A program made the position numbers and the translations under genes. Of a stretch of 38,391 nt of DNA, positions 1 to 6,425 are shown piece by piece (position 1 is the first letter of the stretch; the number at the start of each line of letters is the position of its first letter). Origin of the DNA: JAXLYX01 sp046351215 (GTDB lineage: Bacteria > Myxococcota_A > Polyangia > Polyangiales > Houyiibacteriaceae). The stretch lies in contig JAXLYX010000033.1 of assembly GCA_046351215.1 (NCBI GenBank), forward strand, positions 1 to 38,391, in the 5' to 3' direction. The notes beneath the pieces were generated by a model. The model had not been told where the DNA came from. It ran no database searches and saw nothing but the letters and a program-made list of their open reading frames with translations.

Positions 1-198
1 GGATCGCCCTCGTGAACGGACCACTCGGGCGATCCGATGCGTCTTCGCCGAGCGGACCGGCTCCGCCTCCCCGAGCTTCTTCACCCAGTACCCCAACGCC
101 GACCTCGTGAACCCCTTCCCGCGGCAGTAGTCCGCTGGACCCTGACCGCTCGCGCGCCACTCCCGAACCCGCTCCTGCCAGACCTCGCGCTTTTCCAT
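1..198 (-). CDS. tnpA: IS66-family accessory protein TnpA, 3' end outside window
   Basis: An open frame starts with ATG at 198 on the minus strand and is still open at base 1, giving 66 residues. The protein begins MEKREVWQERVREWRASGQG and continues with a DYCRGKGFTRSALGYWVKKL stretch, then RIARVV. This pattern (a W-x-ERV-x-EW-x-ASG helix followed by a helix-turn-helix of the form FC..KG...S.L..W...L) is typical of the small IS66 TnpA/OrfA protein that precedes TnpB and the DDE transposase TnpC. It is thought to bind the element's ends or act in expression of the transposase; its exact role is not settled. The downstream IS genes lie beyond the window. Recognition is from pattern memory only. 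Confidence 0.72.
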   Translation of the reverse strand, partial: MEKREVWQERVREWRASGQGPADYCRGKGFTRSALGYWVKKLGEAEPVRSAKTHRIARVVRSRGRS

Positions 199-257
199 GC
201 GCACGATCGTGGGCCGCGTTGATCAGCCGGGGGAGATGGGGTCCACGTACCGGTTAC
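1..257 (-). mobile_element. IS66-family insertion sequence, one end (partial)
   Basis: The IS runs off the left edge of the window. Its visible end is placed at base 257, where the minus strand reads GTAACCGGTACGTGG into the element. IS66-family terminal repeats characteristically begin with GTAA. The first gene of the element, an IS66 accessory protein, begins 59 bases inside this end, a normal distance. The flanking bases outside the element read GCTGACAT on the minus strand; IS66 elements usually duplicate 8 bp, so the same 8 bp should flank the other end, which is not visible. The element sits inside a primase-like gene and supplies its stop codon. Confidence 0.7.
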
Positions 258-928
258 ATGTCAGCCGCGATCTTTGCGTCCTGGCGTGTCGGCTTCTCGG
301 CGACGTCGGGAACGGCGCACGTCGCATGGTAGAACGCGCCAGTGGCGACGTCGTATCCGGACGTGCCGTGAATCGTGCCGTCAGGACGTAGGATCGGAGC
401 GTCGACGATCCCTGATAGGCGTCTGATGCCGGGCCACTGGCCCGCGCTGTGAATCGCATGGATCGCCCACTGCGGCGGATGCACGCGCCGGAGGCTATCG
501 GAGTCGTGGTCGTCCTTCGGCGCCCACCACTCCCCCACTTCCGTCAGGTGCATCCGGAGCACGGCCGCCGGTAGCGTTCGCACACGCGGCGTCCCTGGGT
601 CGCATCTCCAACCCCGGCGATCGTCGCTTTCGTCCGACGTTATGTGAACCAGCGCGCCGCCTCTTTGGTAGACGGACTCATGTCTTGCGAGCGCAGCAAT
701 GGCCTCGAACACTACTCTCGACTCGTCCTTGCCGACGACGATTACCGAAGACCCGTCGCCCGAAGAATCAGACCCGCTCCGCGCGAGTTCCATGCTATCT
801 TGTTGCTGTTCCAAGGTGTTTCTCCCGCCTGCCCGGTTAGCTCCCGAGGCGGGCTGTTTCTTGTTCGGTGATGAGCCCGCCAACGAGTACGGACGGGCCT
901 TCGGCGGTGCTTGCTCTCGTTCCGTCAT
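254..928 (-). pseudogene. Phage/plasmid primase-helicase-like N-terminal fragment, cut by IS66
   Basis: This 224-residue frame starts at ATG 928, overlapping the previous stop by 4 bases (ATGA). After a low-complexity head, residues about 60-205 carry the pattern of the N-terminal region of large island/phage primase-helicase proteins: EAIAALARHESVYQRGGALV, then RTLPAAVLRMHL, HPPQWAIHAI, GQWPGIRRLSGIVDAPILRP and DGTIHGTSGYDVATGAFY. In that family the last motif comes before long catalytic parts (primase and SF3-type helicase). Here the frame ends about 20 residues later, exactly where the IS66 end begins: the final ATG abuts TAA from the IS terminal GTAA. So the C-terminal catalytic region is missing and the stop codon comes from the insertion sequence. 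The family call rests on motif memory; loss of function is inferred. Confidence 0.65.
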
Positions 929-1272
929 GCGGCGACTTCGGACGGCACCTGTGCGCCGGGTGACGGAGCGAGCAGCGCGCCTCGCCTCCCGGCGTATTCG
1001 CAGAGTGCGTCGTCGATGAGGTCATCGATCGATCCGACGAATCCAGCAACGCGCGCCACCGTTCGTGCTCGGTCGAGGACGGCAACGAAATGGCGCGCGC
1101 AGGCCCGATCCAGGGCGCTCGACTCCGCTTCGATGGCGGCCCAGATGAGCGAGTCGTCTCGCAGACCAACCAAGTCCGCGATGACCCGCGTGTCGGTAAA
1201 CCCTTCGGCCCGCAGACGGTGGATCTGGCTGCGCTGCGGCTCGAAATCGACTGTGTTGGCGGCAGACATCAC
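925..1272 (-). CDS. Unknown small protein of the integrative element
   Basis: The 115-residue frame starts at GTG 1272 (overlapping the upstream stop by 4 bases) or at the ATG directly after it (1269). Its stop overlaps the primase-fragment start by 4 bases, so it is almost certainly translated in one operon with its neighbours. The protein is mostly helical in appearance, with FEPQRSQIHRLRAEGFTDTR, a possible short helix-turn-helix (GFTDTRVIADLVGL), and a second half rich in Ala/Arg/Asp. No family is recognised. Its place between a helix-turn-helix protein and a primase is typical of accessory replication or control proteins of satellites, but that is context only. Confidence 0.6.
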   Translation of the reverse strand: MMSAANTVDFEPQRSQIHRLRAEGFTDTRVIADLVGLRDDSLIWAAIEAESSALDRACARHFVAVLDRARTVARVAGFVGSIDDLIDDALCEYAGRRGALLAPSPGAQVPSEVAA

Positions 1273-1568
1273 GCCGCCTCCCCACGGCTGACTCTGCGGC
1301 CACGCGCGCGCTTTCCCTGACGTCTATCGGACGTCTGTACTGTCAGACGAGCAGTCCATTCAAGGACTGCGGCCCGGGTGTATAGAACCTTGGTTCCTGC
1401 TCTTACGTATGCCGGACCCTCGCCGCGCATTCGAGCGTGGGCAAAGTAGCTGGCTGAAAGTCCGGTCAGCTTCGCGATCTGATTCGTATCGAGAAGCTGA
1501 ATTGCAGAGTCGGGAACGTCCGGTGTGGATTGCTGGGGTGTTTGCGTGTGTCGCGGATGGTTTCTCAT
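1269..1568 (-). CDS. AlpA/excisionase-like helix-turn-helix DNA-binding protein
   Basis: This 99-residue protein starts at ATG 1568. Residues about 25-75 form a MerR/Xis-type winged helix-turn-helix: LLDTNQIAKLTGLSASYFAH, ARMRGEGPAYVRAG, then a strand KVLYTRAAVLEWTARL. That ordering (two helices, a GP-x-YxR wing, and a final helix with EW) is common to AlpA-like activators of P4-type integrases and to excisionases. The C-terminus is Arg/Gly-rich. It heads the operon with the 115-residue protein and primase fragment. A TATAGT -10 box and a 17-base dyad lie just upstream, making this protein a candidate autoregulator. Whether it regulates or directs excision cannot be told from sequence. Confidence 0.75.
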   Translation of the reverse strand: MRNHPRHTQTPQQSTPDVPDSAIQLLDTNQIAKLTGLSASYFAHARMRGEGPAYVRAGTKVLYTRAAVLEWTARLTVQTSDRRQGKRARGRRVSRGEAA

Positions 1569-1600
1569 GACCAGCCGCTTGTACCGCCGATCTCAGTAGG

Positions 1601-1626
1601 ACTATACCGCGCTAAGCTAGTTAGCG
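1601..1626 (-). promoter_or_regulatory. Probable -10 box and operator dyad of the island regulator operon
   Basis: On the minus strand a TATAGT hexamer (bases 1606-1601) lies about 33 bases before the ATG at 1568. Directly upstream is a perfect dyad, CGCTAA-5 bases-TTAGCG (1610-1626), occupying the place between -10 and -35. No good -35 hexamer is present, as in promoters that depend on an activator or are covered by a repressor. The surrounding 1580-1700 stretch is AT-richer than the rest of the window. The binding protein is unknown; the adjacent helix-turn-helix protein is the obvious candidate. Confidence 0.5.
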
Positions 1627-1644
1627 TGGTAAGTATCGGAAATA

Positions 1645-2205
1645 TCATCGATTTATTGGTCGAGTTTCTTGGCGTAGGCGACGTATCGTCCGCTCGATAC
1701 CTCGGAAGTCCGGCAGAATCCGGCGCACATACAGAGCCGCCAGCGTCTGATGGGTCAGTCTCTTTGTTGGATCTCGACTCGTTCGTATGGCGCGGATAAT
1801 GTCGGGTGCAGGTATCGGTGGAAGACGCAGCTTGCGTCTGCACTCGTCTGTTGCTGCGACGATCGTGTTCGCGTCGGCGTCATCAGCCTCCCATCGCAGC
1901 GAGTAGAACGTCTTTGCGGTGGCGATCAGGCCTGCTATGGCTCGGTCCTCTTCGCGTCTTCTCAGCGCGTCCCGTTCCGCCGTCGCGAGCAAACGCTCGA
2001 TCTCTTGCAGTGGGTCGAACAGCGCACGCATTTGCGCGTCGATTTCGCTCAGCGCGCCAACCGATGATCGGTCGCGCGTCGCGTCGTCGGCCAAGCGAGC
2101 CCAAAGCCCACTTACGGATTGGAGCTGGCGCTGGAGGCTCCCGATGGCCTCTCTGGCTTTCGCCGGGGTTGCCTCCGGGTTTCTGTTTCGCGGTCGCTTT
2201 CGCAC
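1645..2205 (-). CDS. Unknown protein downstream of integrase
   Basis: The frame is open from a TTG at 2238 that overlaps the integrase end, but GTG at 2205 is the better start: it lies just after the integrase stop and is preceded by an AGGG ribosome-binding-like sequence. This gives 186 residues. The N-terminus is basic (MRKRPRNRNPEATPAKAREA), followed by long Arg/Glu/Ala/Leu-rich helices (about residues 20-100, coiled-coil-like) and a mixed C-terminal part ending in YVRRILPDFRGIERTIRRLR. No family is recognised. Coupling to the integrase gene suggests an island function, perhaps in recombination, but nothing in the sequence proves this. Codon use looks less extreme in GC than the chromosomal genes. 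Confidence 0.55.
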   Translation of the reverse strand: MRKRPRNRNPEATPAKAREAIGSLQRQLQSVSGLWARLADDATRDRSSVGALSEIDAQMRALFDPLQEIERLLATAERDALRRREEDRAIAGLIATAKTFYSLRWEADDADANTIVAATDECRRKLRLPPIPAPDIIRAIRTSRDPTKRLTHQTLAALYVRRILPDFRGIERTIRRLRQETRPINR

Positions 2206-2209
2206 GTCC

Positions 2210-3397
2210 CTACGCCTCGCCCCGCATCTGCCGCGCAATCTCGGCCGTAACCCGGTTCACGACGGCCCGCTGGTGGTCATCGTGCGCAGCGGCGTATCGG
2301 AGCGACGAGCGCGCATCCGCATGGCCTAGGATGTGCGCCACGTCCGACGTCGGCAGGCCCAACGACGTGCCCACCCCAGCGACGCCGTGACGGAGGTCAT
2401 GGATGCGATAGCCGGCCAAGCCGGCCCGCTCGCGTGTGCGCTCCCAGACCAAGTGCAGGCTCGACTTCGCCAGACACGAGCGCGGATCCGTGACGGCCGG
2501 AAACACGTAGGGCGAGACGACGGGGAACTTCCGCACCCGCCGAAGGATTTCCAGGGCCTCGGGCGGCAGCGGAAACGACTTCTTGCCCGTCTTCGTAGCG
2601 ATGTCGCGCAGCGTGCCGGCCTCGAGATCCACGTCCGCCCATTTCAGGGTCCGTATCTCGGCGTTTCGGCGGCCGGTCAGCGAGATCAGCCGGATGCATT
2701 CCACGGCCCAGCGGCTATCGGAGTGCTCCCTTGATTCGGCTTCGAGGGCTGCGCCCAATGCGGCCCACTGGCCCGGTGAGAGGGCAGCCACCCGCGCGGT
2801 CTCTTTGTGCCGCTTCACGCGCCGGGTAGGGTCGAAGTCCTCTGGCACTCGCCCCGTATCGGAGGCCCAGCGGATCGCCGCCCGCAGCGTGGCCAGGACG
2901 CGGTTCGCCGTGATCTCGCCCCTGGCCGTCATCTTGGCGTGCAGGGCGCGCACGTCCTCCCGCTTCAACGAGAGCAGGGGGAGGGCGCCGTACACGGACA
3001 CCGCGTAGCCGATCCATCGGTTCTGATTGTCGATGGTCGTTGCGGCGCATCCGCGGCGCCTCAGGTCGTCGATGTAGTCCCGGGCGAGCTCCCGCACCGT
3101 TCCGGTCTGCCTGGCCTTCTCGGCGGCAGCGAAGGGGTCCACGCCGCGTGCGACCTGGGCGAGCGCATCGCGGGCGAGCTCGCGGGCCGCAGCCGGCGGC
3201 AGGACGTGGACGTCGCCTAGCTTCTTGCGGCGCCTGCGGCCGTCCTGGGTCGTGTAGTCGAGGTTCCAGGACTTCCCCCCCGCTGGCGTCACGCGGACGC
3301 ACAGACCGCCGACCTCGGCGTCCCAGACGGTGTAGAGGGTTTCCCGGGGGGCGAGCTTCTTGAGGGCCGCCTGCGTCAGCTGAACGGGCTTGGTCAT
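2210..3397 (-). CDS. int: Tyrosine-type site-specific integrase (P4-like)
   Basis: This 395-residue protein has the usual three parts of island integrases. Residues about 1-95 are the arm-binding domain (DUF4102 type: LTQAALKKLAPRETLYTVWD, GGLCVRVTPAGGKSW, DGRRRRKKLGD). Residues about 100-200 are the core-binding SAM-like domain. Residues about 205-390 are the catalytic domain, with Arg in SLTGRRNAEIRTLKW, Lys in TKTGKK, HDLRHG (His and Arg), LGHADARSSLRYA (His and the nucleophile Tyr). All catalytic residues are present, so it should be active. It would insert and excise the element by recombination at att sites. It begins 127 bases from the end of the neighbouring host SDR gene, which marks the element boundary. 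Direct AGTCAC repeats lie just upstream. Confidence 0.92.
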   Translation of the reverse strand: MTKPVQLTQAALKKLAPRETLYTVWDAEVGGLCVRVTPAGGKSWNLDYTTQDGRRRRKKLGDVHVLPPAAARELARDALAQVARGVDPFAAAEKARQTGTVRELARDYIDDLRRRGCAATTIDNQNRWIGYAVSVYGALPLLSLKREDVRALHAKMTARGEITANRVLATLRAAIRWASDTGRVPEDFDPTRRVKRHKETARVAALSPGQWAALGAALEAESREHSDSRWAVECIRLISLTGRRNAEIRTLKWADVDLEAGTLRDIATKTGKKSFPLPPEALEILRRVRKFPVVSPYVFPAVTDPRSCLAKSSLHLVWERTRERAGLAGYRIHDLRHGVAGVGTSLGLPTSDVAHILGHADARSSLRYAAAHDDHQRAVVNRVTAEIARQMRGEA

Positions 3398-3414
3398 GCG
3401 TAGGGGCTCGCCGC

Positions 3415-3431
3415 AGTCACAGGCGAGTCAC
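3415..3431. repeat. AGTCAC direct repeat beside the integrase
   Basis: AGTCAC occurs at 3415-3420 and again at 3426-3431, 11 bases apart start to start, so the copies are about one helical turn apart on the same DNA face. They lie 17-34 bases upstream of the integrase start. Such spaced short repeats can be integrase arm sites or binding sites of a Xis/AlpA protein. The rest of 3398-3524 holds no gene, no tRNA cloverleaf and no clear promoter; it is where the attachment site should be. Confidence 0.3.
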
Positions 3432-3524
3432 GTACCAAGCTGCATGGTCGTGCAACGGCCCGCAACCCCGTGTCCCCGTAATGCAATGAATTCGAGGGCT
3501 ATTGGAGCGCGGGCCGGACGATCC

Positions 3525-4298
3525 TCAGAACCCCTCGACCTGATGGACCTGCTTCCAGATCAGGTTCGGGAAGAAGCGGCGCACGAACGCTCCGATCTTC
3601 GCGTTGCGGTTCGGGAAGACCATGAAGGTTCCCTTCTCGAGGCCGTCCTCGATCGCGTTGATCACGTCGATCGGCTTGAGGAGGTCGCCACCCTCGTCGA
3701 GCATCTTCGGCCACACGGTCTTGCGACCCTGGTCGAGCAGGGGCGTGTCGACGGCCGGCGGGCAGACGCAGACGAAGCGGACGCCGCTGTTCAGGTTCTC
3801 GTGATAGAGGATCTCGGTATACGAGAGCACGGCGGCCTTCGAGGCCGAGTACGCGCCCGTGTAGACCGTCGGCACGATGCCGGCCATCGACGCGAAGCTG
3901 ACGAAGTCGCCGCGGCGGCGCTCGACCATCTTCGGCAGCGCGAAGCGCGTGACGTTGATGAGCCCGCCGACGTTGATGCTCATGATCTTGTGCTGCACGG
4001 CCGCGTCCTGCTCCGTGAGCTTGCCGAGCGGCATGATCGCCGCGCAGTTGTAGACGCGATCGATCGGGCCGAGCTCGCGCTCGATCTCCTCGACGGCGTT
4101 CTGCATCGCGGCCGCGTCGGTGACGTCGACCTTGAACGTGCGGATGCCCGGAAGGCCCTGCGCCGTCTCGGCGAGTCCCTTCTCGCTCACGTCGAGGGCG
4201 GCGACCTTCGCGCCGCTCTCGGCGAACGTGCGCGCCGCGAGCCTGCCCATGCCACTGCCTGCGCCCGTGACGAGCGCCACTTTTCCACGATAGGCCAT
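3525..4298 (-). CDS. Short-chain dehydrogenase/reductase (SDR)
   Basis: The chosen start is ATG 4298 (preceded by CGAGGA), not the upstream in-frame start at 4340, because SDRs begin close to the nucleotide-binding strand. The 257-residue protein starts MAYRGKVALVTG, with the TGAGSGMG cofactor motif at about 11-18. Asp follows beta2 (AALDVSEKG), which favours NAD(H). The usual NNAG is NCAA here. The catalytic Ser (SFASMAG) and YSASK are present, so the enzyme should be active. The substrate cannot be read. It is a classical SDR resembling general alcohol or ketone dehydrogenases. It is divergent from a globin gene and lies directly beside the integrative element, so it is the flanking host gene. 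Confidence 0.85.
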   Translation of the reverse strand: MAYRGKVALVTGAGSGMGRLAARTFAESGAKVAALDVSEKGLAETAQGLPGIRTFKVDVTDAAAMQNAVEEIERELGPIDRVYNCAAIMPLGKLTEQDAAVQHKIMSINVGGLINVTRFALPKMVERRRGDFVSFASMAGIVPTVYTGAYSASKAAVLSYTEILYHENLNSGVRFVCVCPPAVDTPLLDQGRKTVWPKMLDEGGDLLKPIDVINAIEDGLEKGTFMVFPNRNAKIGAFVRRFFPNLIWKQVHQVEGF

Positions 4299-4310
4299 CC
4301 GGATTCCTCG

Positions 4311-4340
4311 TTGGCTGGTACGACCTCCCTTTGGTAACAT
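4311..4340 (+). promoter_or_regulatory. Possible promoter of the globin gene
   Basis: TTGGCT (4311-4316) and TAACAT (4335-4340) are spaced by 18 bases, each a partial match to the sigma-70 hexamers. The predicted transcript would start near 4347, leaving a leader of about 45 bases. The leader holds the palindrome TTCCGGAA (4351-4358). The match is weak. Confidence 0.3.
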
Positions 4341-4392
4341 GAATTCTGATTTCCGGAATCGATGTGACGCCGATTGTCAGGACGGGGATCCG

Positions 4393-4842
4393 ATGCTCAC
4401 GGATGCTGCGAAGGCCCTCTTGCACCACGACCTCGCCCGCCTCGCCGAGCACGGCGACTCCTTCGCGGACGGGGTTTTCGAGGCTTGGTTCGCCGGGGCG
4501 TCGGATGCGGAACGCCTGTTCCAGACGCATTCGTTCTCGACCAAGCGCGAGATGATCGACGCGACCCTGATCGCCGTGCACGACCTCGCCGAGGGGGCCT
4601 CGTGGCTGCGGTGGGATCTCGCCGCGTTCGGGGCCCGCCATGCGGGTACCTACGAGGTCCGGGACGACATGTACGGGGCCTACGTCGAGGCCGTGGTCGC
4701 CTCGCTCCGCGGGGTCCTGGGCGGCGAGCTCGGAGCGGAGCGGGAAGCGACCTGGCGCGACGCGCTCTCGCGGATCGTCCGCGCCATGCAGCGATGGCAT
4801 CACCTCGACGAGGTGGCCGAGGTCCTCGCACGCCCCGCGTGA
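4393..4842 (+). CDS. Single-domain bacterial globin
   Basis: ATG 4393, preceded by GGGGAT, is preferred to an in-frame ATG at 4339; it gives 149 residues, the usual size of single-domain globins. The sequence follows the Vgb/flavohemoglobin pattern: an A-B helix region with SFADGVFEAWFAG, Phe43 at the CD1 position (ERLFQ), an E helix (KREMIDATLIAVHDL), and the F helix motif AAFGARHAGTYEV with proximal His83. It ends with TWRDALSRIVRAM in the H helix. It should bind heme and so O2 or NO. It lacks the flavin reductase domain, so any turnover would need a separate reductase. It is divergent from an SDR and convergent with a lipoprotein gene 19 bases away. The distal residue is not clear. Confidence 0.72.
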   Translation: MLTDAAKALLHHDLARLAEHGDSFADGVFEAWFAGASDAERLFQTHSFSTKREMIDATLIAVHDLAEGASWLRWDLAAFGARHAGTYEVRDDMYGAYVEAVVASLRGVLGGELGAEREATWRDALSRIVRAMQRWHHLDEVAEVLARPA

Positions 4843-4861
4843 GCCCCTCGGCTCGGAGCCT

Positions 4862-5350
4862 TCAGCGCGCGACGAGCCGGTCGTCTTCGAGGCGCTCGAT
4901 GCGCTTCAGCACCTCGCGCGCGGCCGACGGCTCCCGCGAGGTCAGCCGGACCTGGTAGCCGGCGCCGAGGTTCGAGACGGTGATCGAGAGCCCTTCGACG
5001 GCCAGCGGGGCCTCGGTCGCGCTCGCACCGCCCATCGCCGCGTAGCGGGCCGCGTCGCAGCGCGCGAGCCGCTCGAGGTAGGGCGCGTTCACGTTCGGTC
5101 TCGCCGGAACGAGCAGCTCGACCCCTCGAGGGACGATGCGGCGCTGCTTCCCGACGAGCTCCGTGATCGGACGGTAGGAGATCACGTCCCCGGACGATTC
5201 GAGGACGGGCCGAAGGCGCTCGCTCTCCGGCAGGCCGGCACACGCGTTCGCCACGGCGGCCTCGCGCTGGGCGGCCGTCGGCGGGGGCGGCGTCGCCGCA
5301 CAGCCCATGGCGGCGGTGGCGAAAAGGAGCACGAGACCCACGGGACGCAT
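4862..5350 (-). CDS. Small predicted lipoprotein of unknown function
   Basis: The frame extends upstream to 5542, but ATG 5350 follows a strong GAGGAGG ribosome binding site and begins a lipoprotein signal: MRPVGLVLLFATAAMGC, with Cys17 as the lipidated residue. This gives 162 residues. After the signal there is a Pro/Thr-rich stretch (AATPPPPTAAQ), then a compact domain with NACAGLPESERL and RYAAMGGASATEA, including two more Cys, possibly a disulfide. Near the C-terminus is a beta-rich part (VEGLSITVSNLGAGYQVRLT) and an ending ERLEDDRLVAR. No known family is recognised. It is probably anchored in the outer membrane. Its start faces the unknown gene at 5580 across a 229-base intergenic stretch. 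Confidence 0.75.
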   Translation of the reverse strand: MRPVGLVLLFATAAMGCAATPPPPTAAQREAAVANACAGLPESERLRPVLESSGDVISYRPITELVGKQRRIVPRGVELLVPARPNVNAPYLERLARCDAARYAAMGGASATEAPLAVEGLSITVSNLGAGYQVRLTSREPSAAREVLKRIERLEDDRLVAR

Positions 5351-5415
5351 CGGTACCCTCCTCGGACGTTGGTGTCTCTGGTACCTCCGAGCGCGCAGGG
5401 GCGGTATGGGTAGAA

Positions 5416-5458
5416 ACACCCAGGTATCCGGTGAGAAAAGCCCGGGTCGTCTGGGTGT
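5416..5458. repeat. Inverted repeat in a divergent intergenic region
   Basis: ACACCCAG (5416-5423) and CTGGGTGT (5451-5458) are perfect inverted copies, 27 bases apart, in the 229-base space between the lipoprotein gene (leftward) and the unknown gene starting at 5580. The first arm is overlapped by a second small dyad, GGGT-AGAAAC-ACCC. It could be a regulator site or chance. No convincing promoter hexamers were found here. Confidence 0.3.
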
Positions 5459-5579
5459 CCCGCGGCCGGACCCTCGGGAGGGAGACCGGCGTCGGATGGC
5501 CGCTCGGGCCCATCGAAGGCGCGCACGCGCCGGCAGGATCACGTCGGCGACGGGGGCCTTGGGGCCCTATGTAGTCGGT

Positions 5580-6425
5580 ATGGGTTCCGAGGTGCTCTTC
5601 CCCGTGCTGCTCCAATGGGGCGACGGCGAGCTCGAGGTGGTCGATCGCGAGCGCTTCGAGCGCGATCCGATCTACCGCCATCCGAGCCAGTTCCTGCGCG
5701 TGATCGATGCGATGGGCAGCCTGTGCGCCGCGGCGCCCTCGGTCGACGGGGAAGGGACGTCCCTCGTGCCGAAGGACGCGCTCCTCGACGAGCAGGTGCT
5801 CGCGAGCGCGCTCGAGGCCGATCCGATGGCCGATCCGGTGGACGCGCGATCGATCTGGACGTTCGGCGAGGAGCGCCCGATGCAGCGTCTCCTCGACTAC
5901 GTCCGTGCGCTGCCCACCCGGTTCCGTCGCGTGGCCGAGCCCTGCTTGGACCGATGCCCGGAGGGGGCCGCCCTGCACGCGACGCATCGCTGCAAGGGCT
6001 GGCATCGCGTCCCGGACGTCGACGTCTTCCAGCTCCGCGTGATCCTCCTCCACCGCCGCAGCGCGCTCGAGGCGCGGGCCGCGTTCGTCCGTGCGTTGCT
6101 GGCCGAGGGCGAATGGTTCCTCCGCGCGTCGGCGCCGTCGTCGGCTTTCGTGCGGGATCCGGCCTGGCAGGAGACTCCGGACCATGCGTTCCGGGTTCCC
6201 ACGGGCGTGGACGCCCAGGCGCTCGTGGCCGAGCTCTCGGGGCGGGAGTGGCTGCTCACGCGCGGGGCGGTGACGCCGAGCTCGCTCTTCGAGGCCGGGT
6301 GGAGCCCCGCCGTGCTCCTCGCGCGTCACCTCTCGCTCGGCGCCGATGCCGCGCTCGCGGGCGAGACCGAGAGCGGGCCCTGGTGCTTCGCCGTGCGAGC
6401 CGCGCCTCCGGGCTCGAGCCCCTAG
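5580..6425 (+). CDS. Unknown conserved-looking protein
   Basis: The frame stays open upstream to 5307, but ATG 5580 gives a sensible N-terminus (MGSEVLFPVLLQWGDGELEV) and 281 residues; no clear ribosome binding site precedes it. It has no signal peptide and no membrane segment, so it should be cytoplasmic. Features are a charged first half, a Cys-containing middle (VAEPCLDRCPEGAALHATHR, then CKGWH) that could bind metal (three Cys plus nearby His), an FQLRVILLHRRSALEARA helix, and a Trp-rich C-terminal half (GREWLLTRG, PWCFAV). I do not recognise it. Its stop codon TAG shares the palindrome CTAG with the stop of the convergent DJ-1 family gene. GC bias at third positions supports a real gene. 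Confidence 0.65.
   Translation: MGSEVLFPVLLQWGDGELEVVDRERFERDPIYRHPSQFLRVIDAMGSLCAAAPSVDGEGTSLVPKDALLDEQVLASALEADPMADPVDARSIWTFGEERPMQRLLDYVRALPTRFRRVAEPCLDRCPEGAALHATHRCKGWHRVPDVDVFQLRVILLHRRSALEARAAFVRALLAEGEWFLRASAPSSAFVRDPAWQETPDHAFRVPTGVDAQALVAELSGREWLLTRGAVTPSSLFEAGWSPAVLLARHLSLGADAALAGETESGPWCFAVRAAPPGSSP

Larger units (their letters stand above)
1..3524. mobile_element. Integrative element / phage-satellite-like island, integrase end
   Basis: Leftward genes from 3397 to the window edge are an intact tyrosine integrase, an unknown protein, an AlpA/Xis-like helix-turn-helix protein, a second unknown protein and a primase-helicase-like fragment, several with 4-base start/stop overlaps. 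This order (integrase, small regulator, primase) is what P4-like satellites and related islands carry. The attachment site should lie between the integrase start and the end of the host SDR gene (3398-3524). No tRNA gene is seen there, so the boundary on the host side is only approximate. An IS66 element has since landed in the primase gene. Confidence 0.65.

Noticed and set aside
3398..3524. tRNA gene as integration target
   Set aside because: No acceptor stem, TTC loop or CCA-like end could be arranged on either strand.
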